From Methanobrevibacter sp. TLL-48-HuF1 (GTDB taxonomy: Archaea > Methanobacteriota > Methanobacteria > Methanobacteriales > Methanobacteriaceae), in contig NZ_CP081485.1 in assembly GCF_023617305.1 (NCBI RefSeq), positions 310,001 through 374,000 of the forward strand: a stretch of DNA of 64,000 nucleotides, read 5' to 3'. The position numbers and the translations under genes were made by a program. Positions 1 through 9,100 of the stretch are shown here, one piece after another (position 1 is the first letter of the stretch; every line of letters begins with the position of its first letter). The notes beneath the pieces were generated by a model. The model was not told the DNA's origin. It saw only the letters and a program-made list of their open reading frames with translations, and did not search any database.

Positions 1-777
1 ATGATTTTTATCCAAATTTAGCATATTTGCCACATGAGAATATTTGTTGATATAATGCTGGTAATTTCCGGTTTTTCCTTCAACCCAGTATATTTCACCA
101 TTTATTAAAAAAACAACATCTAATTCAAAATCATTTCCATTTGGAAGAATAATCTGAGGATTAATTAAATATGTATATTCAATAGCTACAGGTAATGATT
201 TTAATGAATCCTGTATTGTTTTTCGAATAAAGACCTCCAGCCAGTGCCCGGTAAGAAAATTAATTGCAATCGGAATTTTATTTGGTGTTGCATGAATAAA
301 ATATCTTGGTGACTTATCGTATTTGTATTCTGATAAAAATGCTATATCGTAAAGAGTGGTGCATAGCTGGCATGAAGCTGAAATTTCGCTTTGTGTTGAG
401 TTCTTTAAATCTAAATGAAATCCATTAGGTTTATTTAAATGACGTTTGATAGTTTCATAAACTTTTCTGATATCTTTGTACCGATTTCCCATAAAATATG
501 CGATGTTGTCAAGTGAAGTGTTTTCCTGAAAAGAATCAACGTACGTTTTAACAGTGATGTTTTTCTCCTGCAGTTTATCAATCAATATACTGACATCAAT
601 TTCTTTGATGCTGCAACCAGAGTCCATATCTGCGTTTTCATGGTTATCTTCACTAGATTCAACAGCCACATCAAATTTATCATTAACTTCATTATTTTCA
701 TTCTTTTCTAATGAATCAGCAATTCTTTCTAAAGATGATGCAATGTTTTTTAATAACAAAAATTCTTCTTCATTCAT
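1..777 (-). CDS. PD-(D/E)XK nuclease-like protein, 3' end beyond window
   Basis: An open frame of 259 codons starts at the ATG at 777 and runs off the left edge without a stop. The first 30 or so residues are charged and helical (coiled-coil-like) and are followed by an acidic linker. Near the visible end, D220, E233 and K235 form a D-x12-E-x-K pattern on alternating hydrophobic strands (FELDVVF, then YWVEGKTGNY). This is the core of PD-(D/E)XK nucleases and resembles the C-terminal nuclease of the Card1/DUF1887 type. The N-terminal part has no recognisable sensor domain. Role is unknown; a nuclease acting on DNA or RNA is inferred from the motif alone. It is separated from the histone gene by 350 bp of AT-rich DNA. 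Confidence 0.72.
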   Translation of the reverse strand, partial: MNEEEFLLLKNIASSLERIADSLEKNENNEVNDKFDVAVESSEDNHENADMDSGCSIKEIDVSILIDKLQEKNITVKTYVDSFQENTSLDNIAYFMGNRYKDIRKVYETIKRHLNKPNGFHLDLKNSTQSEISASCQLCTTLYDIAFLSEYKYDKSPRYFIHATPNKIPIAINFLTGHWLEVFIRKTIQDSLKSLPVAIEYTYLINPQIILPNGNDFELDVVFLINGEIYWVEGKTGNYQHYINKYSHVANMLNLDKNH

Positions 778-1128
778 ACAATCAATATATAATTTTATTA
801 ATTAATATTAATATTATTAACTAATTTCCATGCTGAATATTTTTTGCAGACATAATTTCAAATTAACAACAATTAAATTCTTATTTTCAAGGATAGTACA
901 TCTACACCACCACAAATTTGACAGGATAACAAATTAATCCAACAAAAATCATCATAAAAAAAATAATTAATATTGTATACAATTTGTGTTTTTAGATGGG
1001 AAAAAAACATTTATTTATTTTTAAAATCAGTGAAAATTAGAAAAAAAGTACAAAAATAAAACAATATAATAAAAAAGAAGATAGCAATTAAAAAATTACT
1101 ATCTAAAACAGATACTTAATTAACAAAT
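778..1128. other. gene-free AT-rich stretch
   Basis: This holds the promoter side of the nuclease-like gene (AT runs at about 795-830 on the minus strand) and, at its right end, the histone terminator. No open frame with a plausible ribosome binding site was seen. Confidence 0.6.
1066..1104 (-). terminator. terminator of the histone gene
   Basis: On the minus strand an 11-bp stem (arms 1094-1104 and 1079-1089, one G-T wobble) with a 4-base loop is followed by a T-rich run, 25 bp past the histone stop codon. Confidence 0.8.
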
Positions 1129-1326
1129 CTATTTGATAGCTAATTTAATATCTTCTGCTTTAACAGTTTTTCTACCTGCGTGACGTGCAAATCCAACAGC
1201 TTTTTGAGCGATTTCGTTTCCACATTCTTCGATAGCTTCGGTTAAAGCGATTTTTGCGTCATCACTGACTCTTTGAGCACCAGCGTTTTTTAATATCCTG
1301 CCTACAGGAGCAATTGGTAATTCCAT
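1129..1326 (-). CDS. archaeal histone
   Basis: 65-residue histone-fold protein (HMf family) that wraps DNA into archaeal nucleosome-like particles. It starts [11 protein letters not shown], followed by the loop-helix pattern [10 protein letters not shown] and the C-terminal [18 protein letters not shown] typical of the family; the length is normal. The ATG at 1326 is chosen because GAGGTG lies just upstream and the family begins at MELP; an in-frame GTG nine bases earlier lies inside that ribosome binding site. A TATA-like run lies about 40-60 bp upstream. The gene stands alone with its own terminator, as expected for an abundant protein. Confidence 0.97.
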   Translation of the reverse strand: MELPIAPVGRILKNAGAQRVSDDAKIALTEAIEECGNEIAQKAVGFARHAGRKTVKAEDIKLAIK

Positions 1327-1554
1327 AATTAACACCTCATTTTTTTATATAGATAGTTTAAACTTTCCCATATATAAATATATTGGTATATTTTCCTTAA
1401 ATTTACAAAATTTCAATATAATAAAGTGAACTATCCTATCTTTAAGGTGCTACTTACTGAAAAGTAAAATGTTTTTCAAAGAGTAATCAAAATAAAAAAT
1501 CAGATAAAAATATGAAAATATAAAGTATTTATAAAAAAATTAAAAATAAAAAAA

Positions 1555-1589
1555 GAGAAAAAAGATTTAAATAGCTATAAATCTATTTA
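1555..1589 (-). terminator. terminator of threonine synthase gene
   Basis: A 7-bp stem (1568-1574 with 1583-1589) includes the thrC stop codon and is followed on the minus strand by a T/C-rich run. Confidence 0.65.
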
Positions 1590-2779
1590 TTCATTAAAAT
1601 TTTCCTTAAAGTGTCAATATCTGCATCTACCTGTTTTGGTTTGGTACATGCATCAATTGCAGTATTCGGATCCTTAAGTAAATGGCCAGTAACAACACAA
1701 GTTACTGTTTCTCCCTTATCTACAACACCTTCATCACATAATTTTTTAAGACCTGCAATTGAAGCTGCAGAAGCAGGTTCAACACCAATTCCCTCTTTTC
1801 TAGCTAATAATTTTTGAGCGTCCAATATTTCTTCATCACTGACTGTTTCAGAATATCCGTCAGATTCATAAATAGCTCTCAAAGCTTTAATATCACTTAC
1901 AGGAGCACCTATACGAATTGCAGTAGCTATTGTTTCCGGATTTTCTACTGGAACAACTCTGTCAGCATGTTTTTTAAATGCATTTGTAACTGGACATGCA
2001 CCTTCAGCTTGAATTCCAGTCATCATAGGTACACTATCTACAAAACCTGCTTCGTAAAACTCTTTAACACCTTTCCAGATAGCTGAAATATTTCCTGCAT
2101 TTCCAACAGGTAAAATAATTCTGTCTGGAGATTGCCAACCTAAATCCCTTAATATTTCATATCCGATTGTTTTTTGACCTTCAAGTCTGTAAGGGTTAAT
2201 TGAATTTAACAAGTAAAGATGTTTTTCTAATGCAAGAGCAGTCATAGCTTCAAGTGCTTCATCAAAGTTTCCGTTAATAGACATTACTTCAGCACCATGG
2301 AACATAGCCTGTGCCAATTTTCCTAAAGCTACTTTTCCAGAAGGTAAAAATACAATACAACGTAAACCTGCTCTAGCTGCATATGCTGCAAGAGATGCTG
2401 AAGTATTTCCAGTTGAAGCACATCCGACAGTGTGAACTCCCAATTCCATAGCTTTAGTCATACCAACAGTCATTCCCCTGTCTTTAAAACTTCCTGTCGG
2501 ATTTGATCCTTCAACTTTAACATATAAATTGATACCTAATTCATCACCTAATTTGTCACATTTGCAAAATGGAGTTCCTCCTTCGTTAAGGGAAACTATT
2601 TTAGATTCATCAACAGGTATACATTCTTTAAATTTCCATAAAGTATCTTTTCTGCCGTCAAAGATATCTTTAGAAACATCAAAATCACTAACAAGTTCGA
2701 GAACAGATCCACATTTTTCACAAGTGTAAATTATCTCATCATTATCATATTCTTCTCCGCATGAAACACATCTAATCAT
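1583..2779 (-). CDS. thrC: threonine synthase
   Basis: 398-residue PLP enzyme that converts O-phosphohomoserine to threonine, the last step of threonine biosynthesis in the cytoplasm. The N terminus has a rubredoxin-like zinc ribbon (CVSCGEEY...CEKCGS) as in many archaeal ThrC proteins. The PLP lysine lies in GSFKDRGM at about residue 98, with the glycine-rich phosphate loop PVGNAGN further on. The frame is full length. The ATG at 2779 is the only start compatible with the ribbon. It is transcribed alone and ends in a stem-loop overlapping its stop. Its upstream neighbour, the SpoIIM-like gene, has no obvious functional link. Confidence 0.96.
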   Translation of the reverse strand: MIRCVSCGEEYDNDEIIYTCEKCGSVLELVSDFDVSKDIFDGRKDTLWKFKECIPVDESKIVSLNEGGTPFCKCDKLGDELGINLYVKVEGSNPTGSFKDRGMTVGMTKAMELGVHTVGCASTGNTSASLAAYAARAGLRCIVFLPSGKVALGKLAQAMFHGAEVMSINGNFDEALEAMTALALEKHLYLLNSINPYRLEGQKTIGYEILRDLGWQSPDRIILPVGNAGNISAIWKGVKEFYEAGFVDSVPMMTGIQAEGACPVTNAFKKHADRVVPVENPETIATAIRIGAPVSDIKALRAIYESDGYSETVSDEEILDAQKLLARKEGIGVEPASAASIAGLKKLCDEGVVDKGETVTCVVTGHLLKDPNTAIDACTKPKQVDADIDTLRKILMNK

Positions 2780-2823
2780 AAAAAATCACTACATATTATT
2801 TTAATAATCATCAATATAAAAAT

Positions 2824-3483
2824 TTAACCAAAAATTGAAAGAATAAAATTTGCAATTGGTACAGTTAAATAAACTTCAATAACACCAGCTATTGCCATTA
2901 AAATAACCGCAGCACCAAGTAAAATCAATGACTGTTTTAATTTGTCATAATTTTTCTCCAGTGAGTATACTAATTTATCCTTAAATGTTAAATTATAAAA
3001 TTTATCTTCCAATCTGACATAATCAAAATCAGGCTTTGCTATATTATACATCAGTCTGAATAAAAAATGGAAGAGTACAAATCCTGATGCAGTAGCTATT
3101 ATACATGAGGAAAATTCAAAAATCCCATGAGGTATAATGTATAATAAAACCTTAAAAAGATTTTGAGAATCAGCTATATAATAACCTACAAAAAAACCGT
3201 TGTATGCAAGAATAACTCCTGAAAAACAGAAGAATATTCCCAATAAAAACATTCTGAAAACAATTAAAATGTTATTTGTAAAAATTGTTTGAAATGTTAA
3301 AGTTATAACACCAGTTTTTACATCTTCAGTTAACTTATCTACAACCGGATCAAATATGCTCTGCAAATAAGGGTGCAATATATAACCTGCAATTAAAGTA
3401 CCTAGTAAAAGGATAACTGAAATATAAATAGCTGTCTTATTTTCTAAAAAAGCTAATTTAATTTCATTTCTAATATTTAACAT
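2824..3483 (-). CDS. SpoIIM/DUF95 family membrane protein
   Basis: 219-residue integral membrane protein with five or so hydrophobic segments (about residues 18-36, 62-92, 105-145, 185-215). The central motif IIPHGIFEFSSCIIA matches the PHGxxE signature of the stage II sporulation protein M (DUF95) family, found widely in non-sporulating archaea. Function there is unknown; a membrane-remodelling or transport role is only a guess. Its ATG overlaps the trpS stop codon by one base (TAATG), so it is translated with trpS. Confidence 0.85.
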   Translation of the reverse strand: MLNIRNEIKLAFLENKTAIYISVILLLGTLIAGYILHPYLQSIFDPVVDKLTEDVKTGVITLTFQTIFTNNILIVFRMFLLGIFFCFSGVILAYNGFFVGYYIADSQNLFKVLLYIIPHGIFEFSSCIIATASGFVLFHFLFRLMYNIAKPDFDYVRLEDKFYNLTFKDKLVYSLEKNYDKLKQSLILLGAAVILMAIAGVIEVYLTVPIANFILSIFG

Positions 3484-4571
3484 TATATCAGATTATTAGC
3501 TATTTCACGAGCTTCATCCTGTCTGTCATGAATTTCGTCAAACATTTCAACCATTAATTCGCTGGCTTTTGCTTTACAGTCTCCACAGCGTAAAGATCCG
3601 TCTAAACAGTCATGGCGTATTTTTTCAAGTTCCTTATCATCATCTATTAAATGATATACAAACATTTCATAAATTACGCAGTTATCTACCTGACCGCCTA
3701 ATTCCTGCTGTTCTTTTAAGCTTTCCCTACCACCGGTTTTAGCTGTTTTAACTTTTTTAGCTGCAGTTTTACTGTCCTCATTTAAATAAATTGCTGTAGA
3801 AGGTTTGCTGCTGCTCATTTTATCTCCACTTAAACCAGTCAGGAACCTGTGATAAGTGGAAGACGGAGGCAAAAATCCATATTCATCATTAAGTTTATGT
3901 GCAATATCCCTTGTTAGCCTTATATGAGGATCCTGATCTACCCCAACAGGAACTACAACCCTTTTAGGACCTCCAAATTCTTCAAGTTGAGGAAGTAAAA
4001 TATCCGCTACCTGAACAAGAGGTGCCTGAATATGAGCAATATTTGTTGACTGGTTGAATCCATAAATAGCTTTTAATTCATTGAAATTAGTTTTTTTAGA
4101 AGCTTTAAAAGCTAAATCTCTAAGAGTATCGTTTTTAGATTGAAGATAAACATTAACATTATCTTCTTCCAAATCCAAACCTAATGCAATATAATTAGTT
4201 AAATATTCATTGACAGCTATGTCTCTTGCCTTTTCAAAACTCATGTCTCTGGCTGCATATGATTCCAAATCAGCTATTAAAATAGACAACATTGCACCTT
4301 TGTCCTGATACCATTTCAATTGATCAACAACCATTTTATGGCCAATATGCATTTGTCCACTTGGCATCATTCCGCCAACAACTGCAAAGTCTTCCTTTTT
4401 ATTAATTAAATTATTGACCTTATCAAAGTCCCTATGTCCAAAAATTACTCCCCTTTTCATTAATCTGTGAGGATTTTCTACATCATTAATTAAGTCTGAA
4501 AATTTTTGAATTCCAAATTGATTAACTAACTTATCATAATCTACACTTGATGATGCCCATGGATCTATCAA
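3483..4571 (-). CDS. trpS: tryptophanyl-tRNA synthetase
   Basis: Class I aminoacyl-tRNA synthetase charging tRNA-Trp. The HIGH-type motif is in GQMHIGHKMV and the KMSKS-type loop is KMSSSKPS. Length (362 residues) fits archaeal/eukaryotic-type TrpRS. The frame opens at a GTG at 4580, but that GTG lies within the ribosome binding site GGTGAT; translation more likely starts at the TTG at 4571 (IDPWASSS). The C-terminal portion carries a CGDCKAK cysteine pair. It is followed with a one-base overlap by the SpoIIM-like gene. Confidence 0.95.
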   Translation of the reverse strand: MIDPWASSSVDYDKLVNQFGIQKFSDLINDVENPHRLMKRGVIFGHRDFDKVNNLINKKEDFAVVGGMMPSGQMHIGHKMVVDQLKWYQDKGAMLSILIADLESYAARDMSFEKARDIAVNEYLTNYIALGLDLEEDNVNVYLQSKNDTLRDLAFKASKKTNFNELKAIYGFNQSTNIAHIQAPLVQVADILLPQLEEFGGPKRVVVPVGVDQDPHIRLTRDIAHKLNDEYGFLPPSSTYHRFLTGLSGDKMSSSKPSTAIYLNEDSKTAAKKVKTAKTGGRESLKEQQELGGQVDNCVIYEMFVYHLIDDDKELEKIRHDCLDGSLRCGDCKAKASELMVEMFDEIHDRQDEAREIANNLI

Positions 4572-4679
4572 ATAAATCACCTTACTTCCAATAACTACAT
4601 TAAATTAAATATATAATTAAAAATTATAATAGTAAATCTAATTACCTATAAAAATATAAATCATTTCTTTAATTAAAAC

Positions 4680-5195
4680 TTATGGTCTTGTCCATTCAAC
4701 ATTATAGTATGTAATATCCAAATCATCATCTACAATAGCTAAAAGAAGTTTCTTATTAACACCATGAGAAACTCTAACATAACTTGAGAAATCCAGTGCA
4801 TTAATCTCATAAGTTTCATAAATAATTTTAACCAAATAGTCAGAATGCCCTTTTCCTGGACCTCCTCCCCTATTATACAAACGGAAATCTGAACCATATT
4901 TAAATCCGGTTTTAATAACATAACCCCGGTCTTTTAAATCACGAAAAACAATGTATTTTCCATAAATCTCCTTATTTTTCAAAAGGTCAATAAAATAATC
5001 TAAACTACATTTAATTTCATCTTCATAAACATCTAAACGACCTTTTTCAAGTAAATAACAAGCTTCAATTAAAGAAAGATTCAAAGTATCTGCTTCAATT
5101 TTACCAAATAGACTTTTTTCATGTAAAGCTATCGGTCTTTTACTACCTTCTTCAATTTTTATAGATACAATATCATTAGATAAATTTCCGCGCAT
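4680..5195 (-). CDS. endA: tRNA-splicing endonuclease
   Basis: 171-residue homotetramer-type (alpha4) archaeal EndA, which cuts bulge-helix-bulge motifs to remove tRNA introns. The C-terminal nuclease domain carries the catalytic Tyr (in LYNRGGGPGKGHSDYLV), His (in VRVSHGVNKK) and Lys (the first Lys of NKKLLLAIVD). The start ATG at 5195 is preceded by GGTGTT. It is transcribed alone; its neighbours are trpS (also a tRNA gene) and the DtxR-type regulator. Confidence 0.95.
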   Translation of the reverse strand: MRGNLSNDIVSIKIEEGSKRPIALHEKSLFGKIEADTLNLSLIEACYLLEKGRLDVYEDEIKCSLDYFIDLLKNKEIYGKYIVFRDLKDRGYVIKTGFKYGSDFRLYNRGGGPGKGHSDYLVKIIYETYEINALDFSSYVRVSHGVNKKLLLAIVDDDLDITYYNVEWTRP

Positions 5196-5285
5196 TAAAA
5201 CACCATCAAAAGAAAAAAATTATATTTAATGGAGTTATTTATGGTTACGATATTATATATATCTTTAGAAAAAAAGAAATAAGAG

Positions 5286-5996
5286 CTAAACTCTTATAAA
5301 AATATTATTTGCCATGTCCCTTGATAATTCAATGTTTTTATCACCAATAGACACTACGAAAACATCAGAATCATCATGATAATCATGATAATAAATATCT
5401 GACCCAACAGATATTCCTAAATCAGAAATTTTATCTAAAAGTTCAGAATTTCCACGAATAAAAGATACAATACCTTCCGTACTTGAATTTAATTCTGAAA
5501 TAGATAATAAATTAAATTTCCTGTTTATAACTTGATCAAAATCCTTTACTGAGAAACACTGACTGCAGTTACTGAATTCCAAATCGCAGGCCGGGATAAT
5601 ACTCTCACTAGGACCTAAATCTGGATGATGTAACATTGTACAAAGTGCTCTTTCAGCTTCATCTGATAATGTATGTTCCATTTTACAAGCTTGTTCATGT
5701 ACATTTTCTTGTTTAATATTTAAAACTTCAATTAAAAATTTTTCAAGAATCCTATGCTTCCTTGTTATTTTTTGAGCAATCTTCATCCCTTCATCAGTTA
5801 AAGAAGCTCCCTTATATGGAATGTAATTAACATAATTTAACTTTTCTAATTTTTTAAGCATTTGAGTTACACTACCAGGTGCAATCTCTAATTCCTTAGA
5901 TAAAGTTGTAGTAGAGATTTGTTCTTTATTACTACCATTACGATAAAGAACTTCCAAATATTCTTCAATATTTTCACTAATTCCATCATTTGCCAT
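5286..5996 (-). CDS. DtxR/MntR-type metal-dependent transcriptional regulator
   Basis: 236 residues: an N-terminal winged helix (about 1-65, EYLEVLYR...TTTLSKELEIAPGSVTQMLKKLEKLNYV), the iron-dependent repressor dimerisation/metal-binding region (about 66-140, with CKMEHTLSDEAERAL and HHPDLGPSESIIP), and a C-terminal FeoA/SH3-like domain (about 160-236). Such proteins repress iron or manganese uptake genes when bound to Fe(II) or Mn(II). The ATG at 5996 has AGGTGA seven bases upstream. A DtxR-like dyad 50 bp upstream suggests autoregulation. The target genes are not in this window. Confidence 0.9.
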   Translation of the reverse strand: MANDGISENIEEYLEVLYRNGSNKEQISTTTLSKELEIAPGSVTQMLKKLEKLNYVNYIPYKGASLTDEGMKIAQKITRKHRILEKFLIEVLNIKQENVHEQACKMEHTLSDEAERALCTMLHHPDLGPSESIIPACDLEFSNCSQCFSVKDFDQVINRKFNLLSISELNSSTEGIVSFIRGNSELLDKISDLGISVGSDIYYHDYHDDSDVFVVSIGDKNIELSRDMANNIFIRV

Positions 5997-6048
5997 AAGA
6001 TTTCACCTAGATTAAACAATTATATATTGGAATTAAGAGTATAAAAAG

Positions 6049-6064
6049 TTTGGGATAGCCTAAA
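6049..6064 (-). promoter_or_regulatory. candidate DtxR-type operator
   Basis: On the minus strand this reads TTTAGGCTATCCCAAA, an imperfect palindrome with one mismatch that resembles the TTAGG...CCTAA core of DtxR/IdeR boxes. It lies just upstream of the TATA-like CTTTTTATAC and about 53 bp from the regulator's start codon. Confidence 0.55.
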
Positions 6065-6094
6065 TATAATATTAAAAAAAATTTTAAAAATAAA

Positions 6095-6128
6095 AAAAAG
6101 AAGTATTAACTCAAAAAATTGAGTTAAT
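6095..6128 (-). terminator. terminator of the large wall-hydrolase-like gene
   Basis: A perfect 10-bp stem (6105-6114 with 6119-6128), whose upstream arm includes the stop codon, is followed on the minus strand by ACTTC and a long T run. Confidence 0.85.
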
Positions 6129-9100
6129 AAGGTAAAACATCATAAGTTCCTTTGTTAATGTAAGAATTAGTGTTCCAATTCTTAATTACGCCTAAAGAGT
6201 TTCTGGTACTTGTTGGATCAGCAACAACCCATTTTCCATCAATGTAAAATTGAACCCAGACATGACCAACATCCAATCCACTTGTAAATACACATTTACC
6301 TGTAGCAAATCTAGCAGTTAAACCAACAGATCTTGCCATTGCCACCAATAATTGTGCTTGGTCACAACAGTTTCCATAACCTTTAATTAAAGTACCTTCA
6401 GCACCATAAACTGTATCAAAATACATTTTATAGGCAATGTTATCTCTAACAAATTTAAATAAAGCATCTGCCTTATCCCATGTAGAATCTATACCTCTGA
6501 CCAAATCTTTTGCTTTATCAGCAACTTTTACTGAAGCTCCAGAATCCATAGTATTATTAATAAATACTGAATTAGGTAATGTTTTACTATTATCAGCATA
6601 ATAAGCCAATATTCTTGAAAATGCATCTAATAATTCAGAATAGCTTATTTTACCTGCACTTGAAGATGCATAATTAGGAGCTTGTCCATTGTTAATGATA
6701 AACTGAGAAACTCTAGATGCAACATCCAAATATTCAGTTTTATTAAGGTTACTTGTTATTCTGTCACCACTTGGAGTAGACGGACTGGATGCTCCAACAA
6801 CAGCAATATCTCCTAAATTACCACCATTAATATTCACAATAGCTTTACTCATCAAGTATAAGAATTGAGATAAAGTATACTGTTCATCATTTAAAATTAC
6901 ATAATCAGGCAATGCATTATTTGCTTGAATATGTGCTTTTAAAACCTTAGCCGCAGACAATATGGCATTTATAGATATATTATCCCCTACTTTACCTGAA
7001 GATTCTGGAATACTTTCAGTTAATCTAGTTAACACATTAGTAGAAGATGAAATTTTCTCCTTACCAGAAACACCACAGTAATCACAGTCACAGTATGCAC
7101 AGGTAAGCTCTCCTTCTGCAGTACCTTTTGGATTAATTAATAAAGTTCCGTAATATCCGCATTGAGGACAATAATTTAACCAAACAGTAGTGTAGAACAC
7201 ACCAGGATTGTAAGATGTGCCTCCAGCACTTACTTTCATTGTAACTGTTAAGGAATAATTGTCCAATAAATTTGTAACAAAGACAAAGTTAGGAAATGCA
7301 CTGTTAGAGTTATAATATGATAAAATCCTTGCATATGCATAAATTAATGATTCATATTTAATATCACCTAAAGTACTTGAAATATTACCTGGAGCTACAC
7401 CATTTGCAGCAATATAATCAGCTAATGTTTTAGCTAATGATACAAATTCAGATTTTACTAACTGCTTATTGATTACATCACCAGAAGTTTTAGATGAAGC
7501 ATTAACTAAAATAGCAGTAATTGCTTTGGAATCACTGTTGCCTATTTCTTCAGTAGCTTTAGTCATTAAGTATAAAAACTGAGGCATCGTATAATTAGAA
7601 TTGCCAATAGTTATAAACTTTGGCAATACACCATTAGCTTCAATATATTTCTTTAAGGATGCTGAAGCCCCTACAATAGAACTTACAGATACAGAATCGC
7701 CATAAGATGGAGTAACATTATGAGTGTTTAATTTATTGAAATCAATAAAGTTACAAACACCCCATCTAAACATCATAACACCACTTGCACCACCATTATA
7801 TGCTGCTTGAGCATCATTTGACAACTCTGAGGCTGACAACTTTGTAATATCATTATCAGAGACATATGTTTGTAAACCTACCCAAATTGCTGCTCCATTA
7901 GAATTTTCAACAAACCATTGAGTGATTGATGAAATCCAACTGGTTCCTGAATTATAATTTCCTTTATAAGCCATAGGAACTATAATATCCAAATACTTAC
8001 TGATAACTGGAATATCCTGACCATATACATATGCATCATTTTTCTCAGGCATTACTGCTGCAGAAATTAAACAATTAGGATTAACACTACGTATAGCCGC
8101 TGTAGCTAATTTTACAAATTCAGTTATAGCTTCAGTTCCACCAGGATGTTTATATGCAGTACCAGGATATCTTAAATAATCAAAGTGAACACCAGCCACA
8201 CCAGGAAGTGCAGCATATTTTTTAGCTTCAGCTATTCTCTCATTGAATAAAGCTGTGTTCATGGATCCGTCACTATTTAATGGAGAAAGCCATCCACCAT
8301 CATAAAATACCTGCATCCATATATGAACTTTGATACCATAAGAATTAGCTTGCTTAATCCATGATAATACACTAGATTCTCCATATTTAGTGAATGCATA
8401 GAAATTTAAGAAAATATTACCTGTTCCAGAAGCTGCTAGACTAGTTAAGTCTACATTATACATATTAGCTCCTTGAACCCAGTATCCGTTTCCATTATTA
8501 ATGTATTTAGTTATTACAATTGAACTAGTGCCTTCACAGCCTAAATATTCATTGTTTCCTGCAAATTTATATGATATTTCATATGTACCTACAGTTCCTA
8601 ATTTTATATTTAAACTAGCAATTCCTTTAGCATCAGTTGTTTTGGTATAATTTACACCATTAATTGTAAATATAACCTTTTCATTTGATATTGGATTGCC
8701 ATCACCATTTTTAAGTAAAACTTTAAATTCATCATTTGAATTTTGAGTAAATACAGTACCACTATTAACAGTAAATGATGAATCTTTTCTATCTACAACA
8801 ATACAATATGCCTCACCATTACTTGGAGCTAATTTAGAATCTCCTTTAAATGAATAAGTAATATAATAAGTACCGGTATTTAAACTAATAGTTAAACTAG
8901 CAATACCCTTGTTATCAGTAGTTCTAGTATAATTTACACCATTTATATTAATAATTACATTTCTATTAACTATAGGAACTCCGCCTGCAGTCAATAAAAC
9001 ATTGAACTTTTGACCTGCATTTTTACCTACAGTAATATCATCACCATGAATAACTGTTTTATTAGTATCTATTAAAGATACAATAGTTGATCCAGTGACT

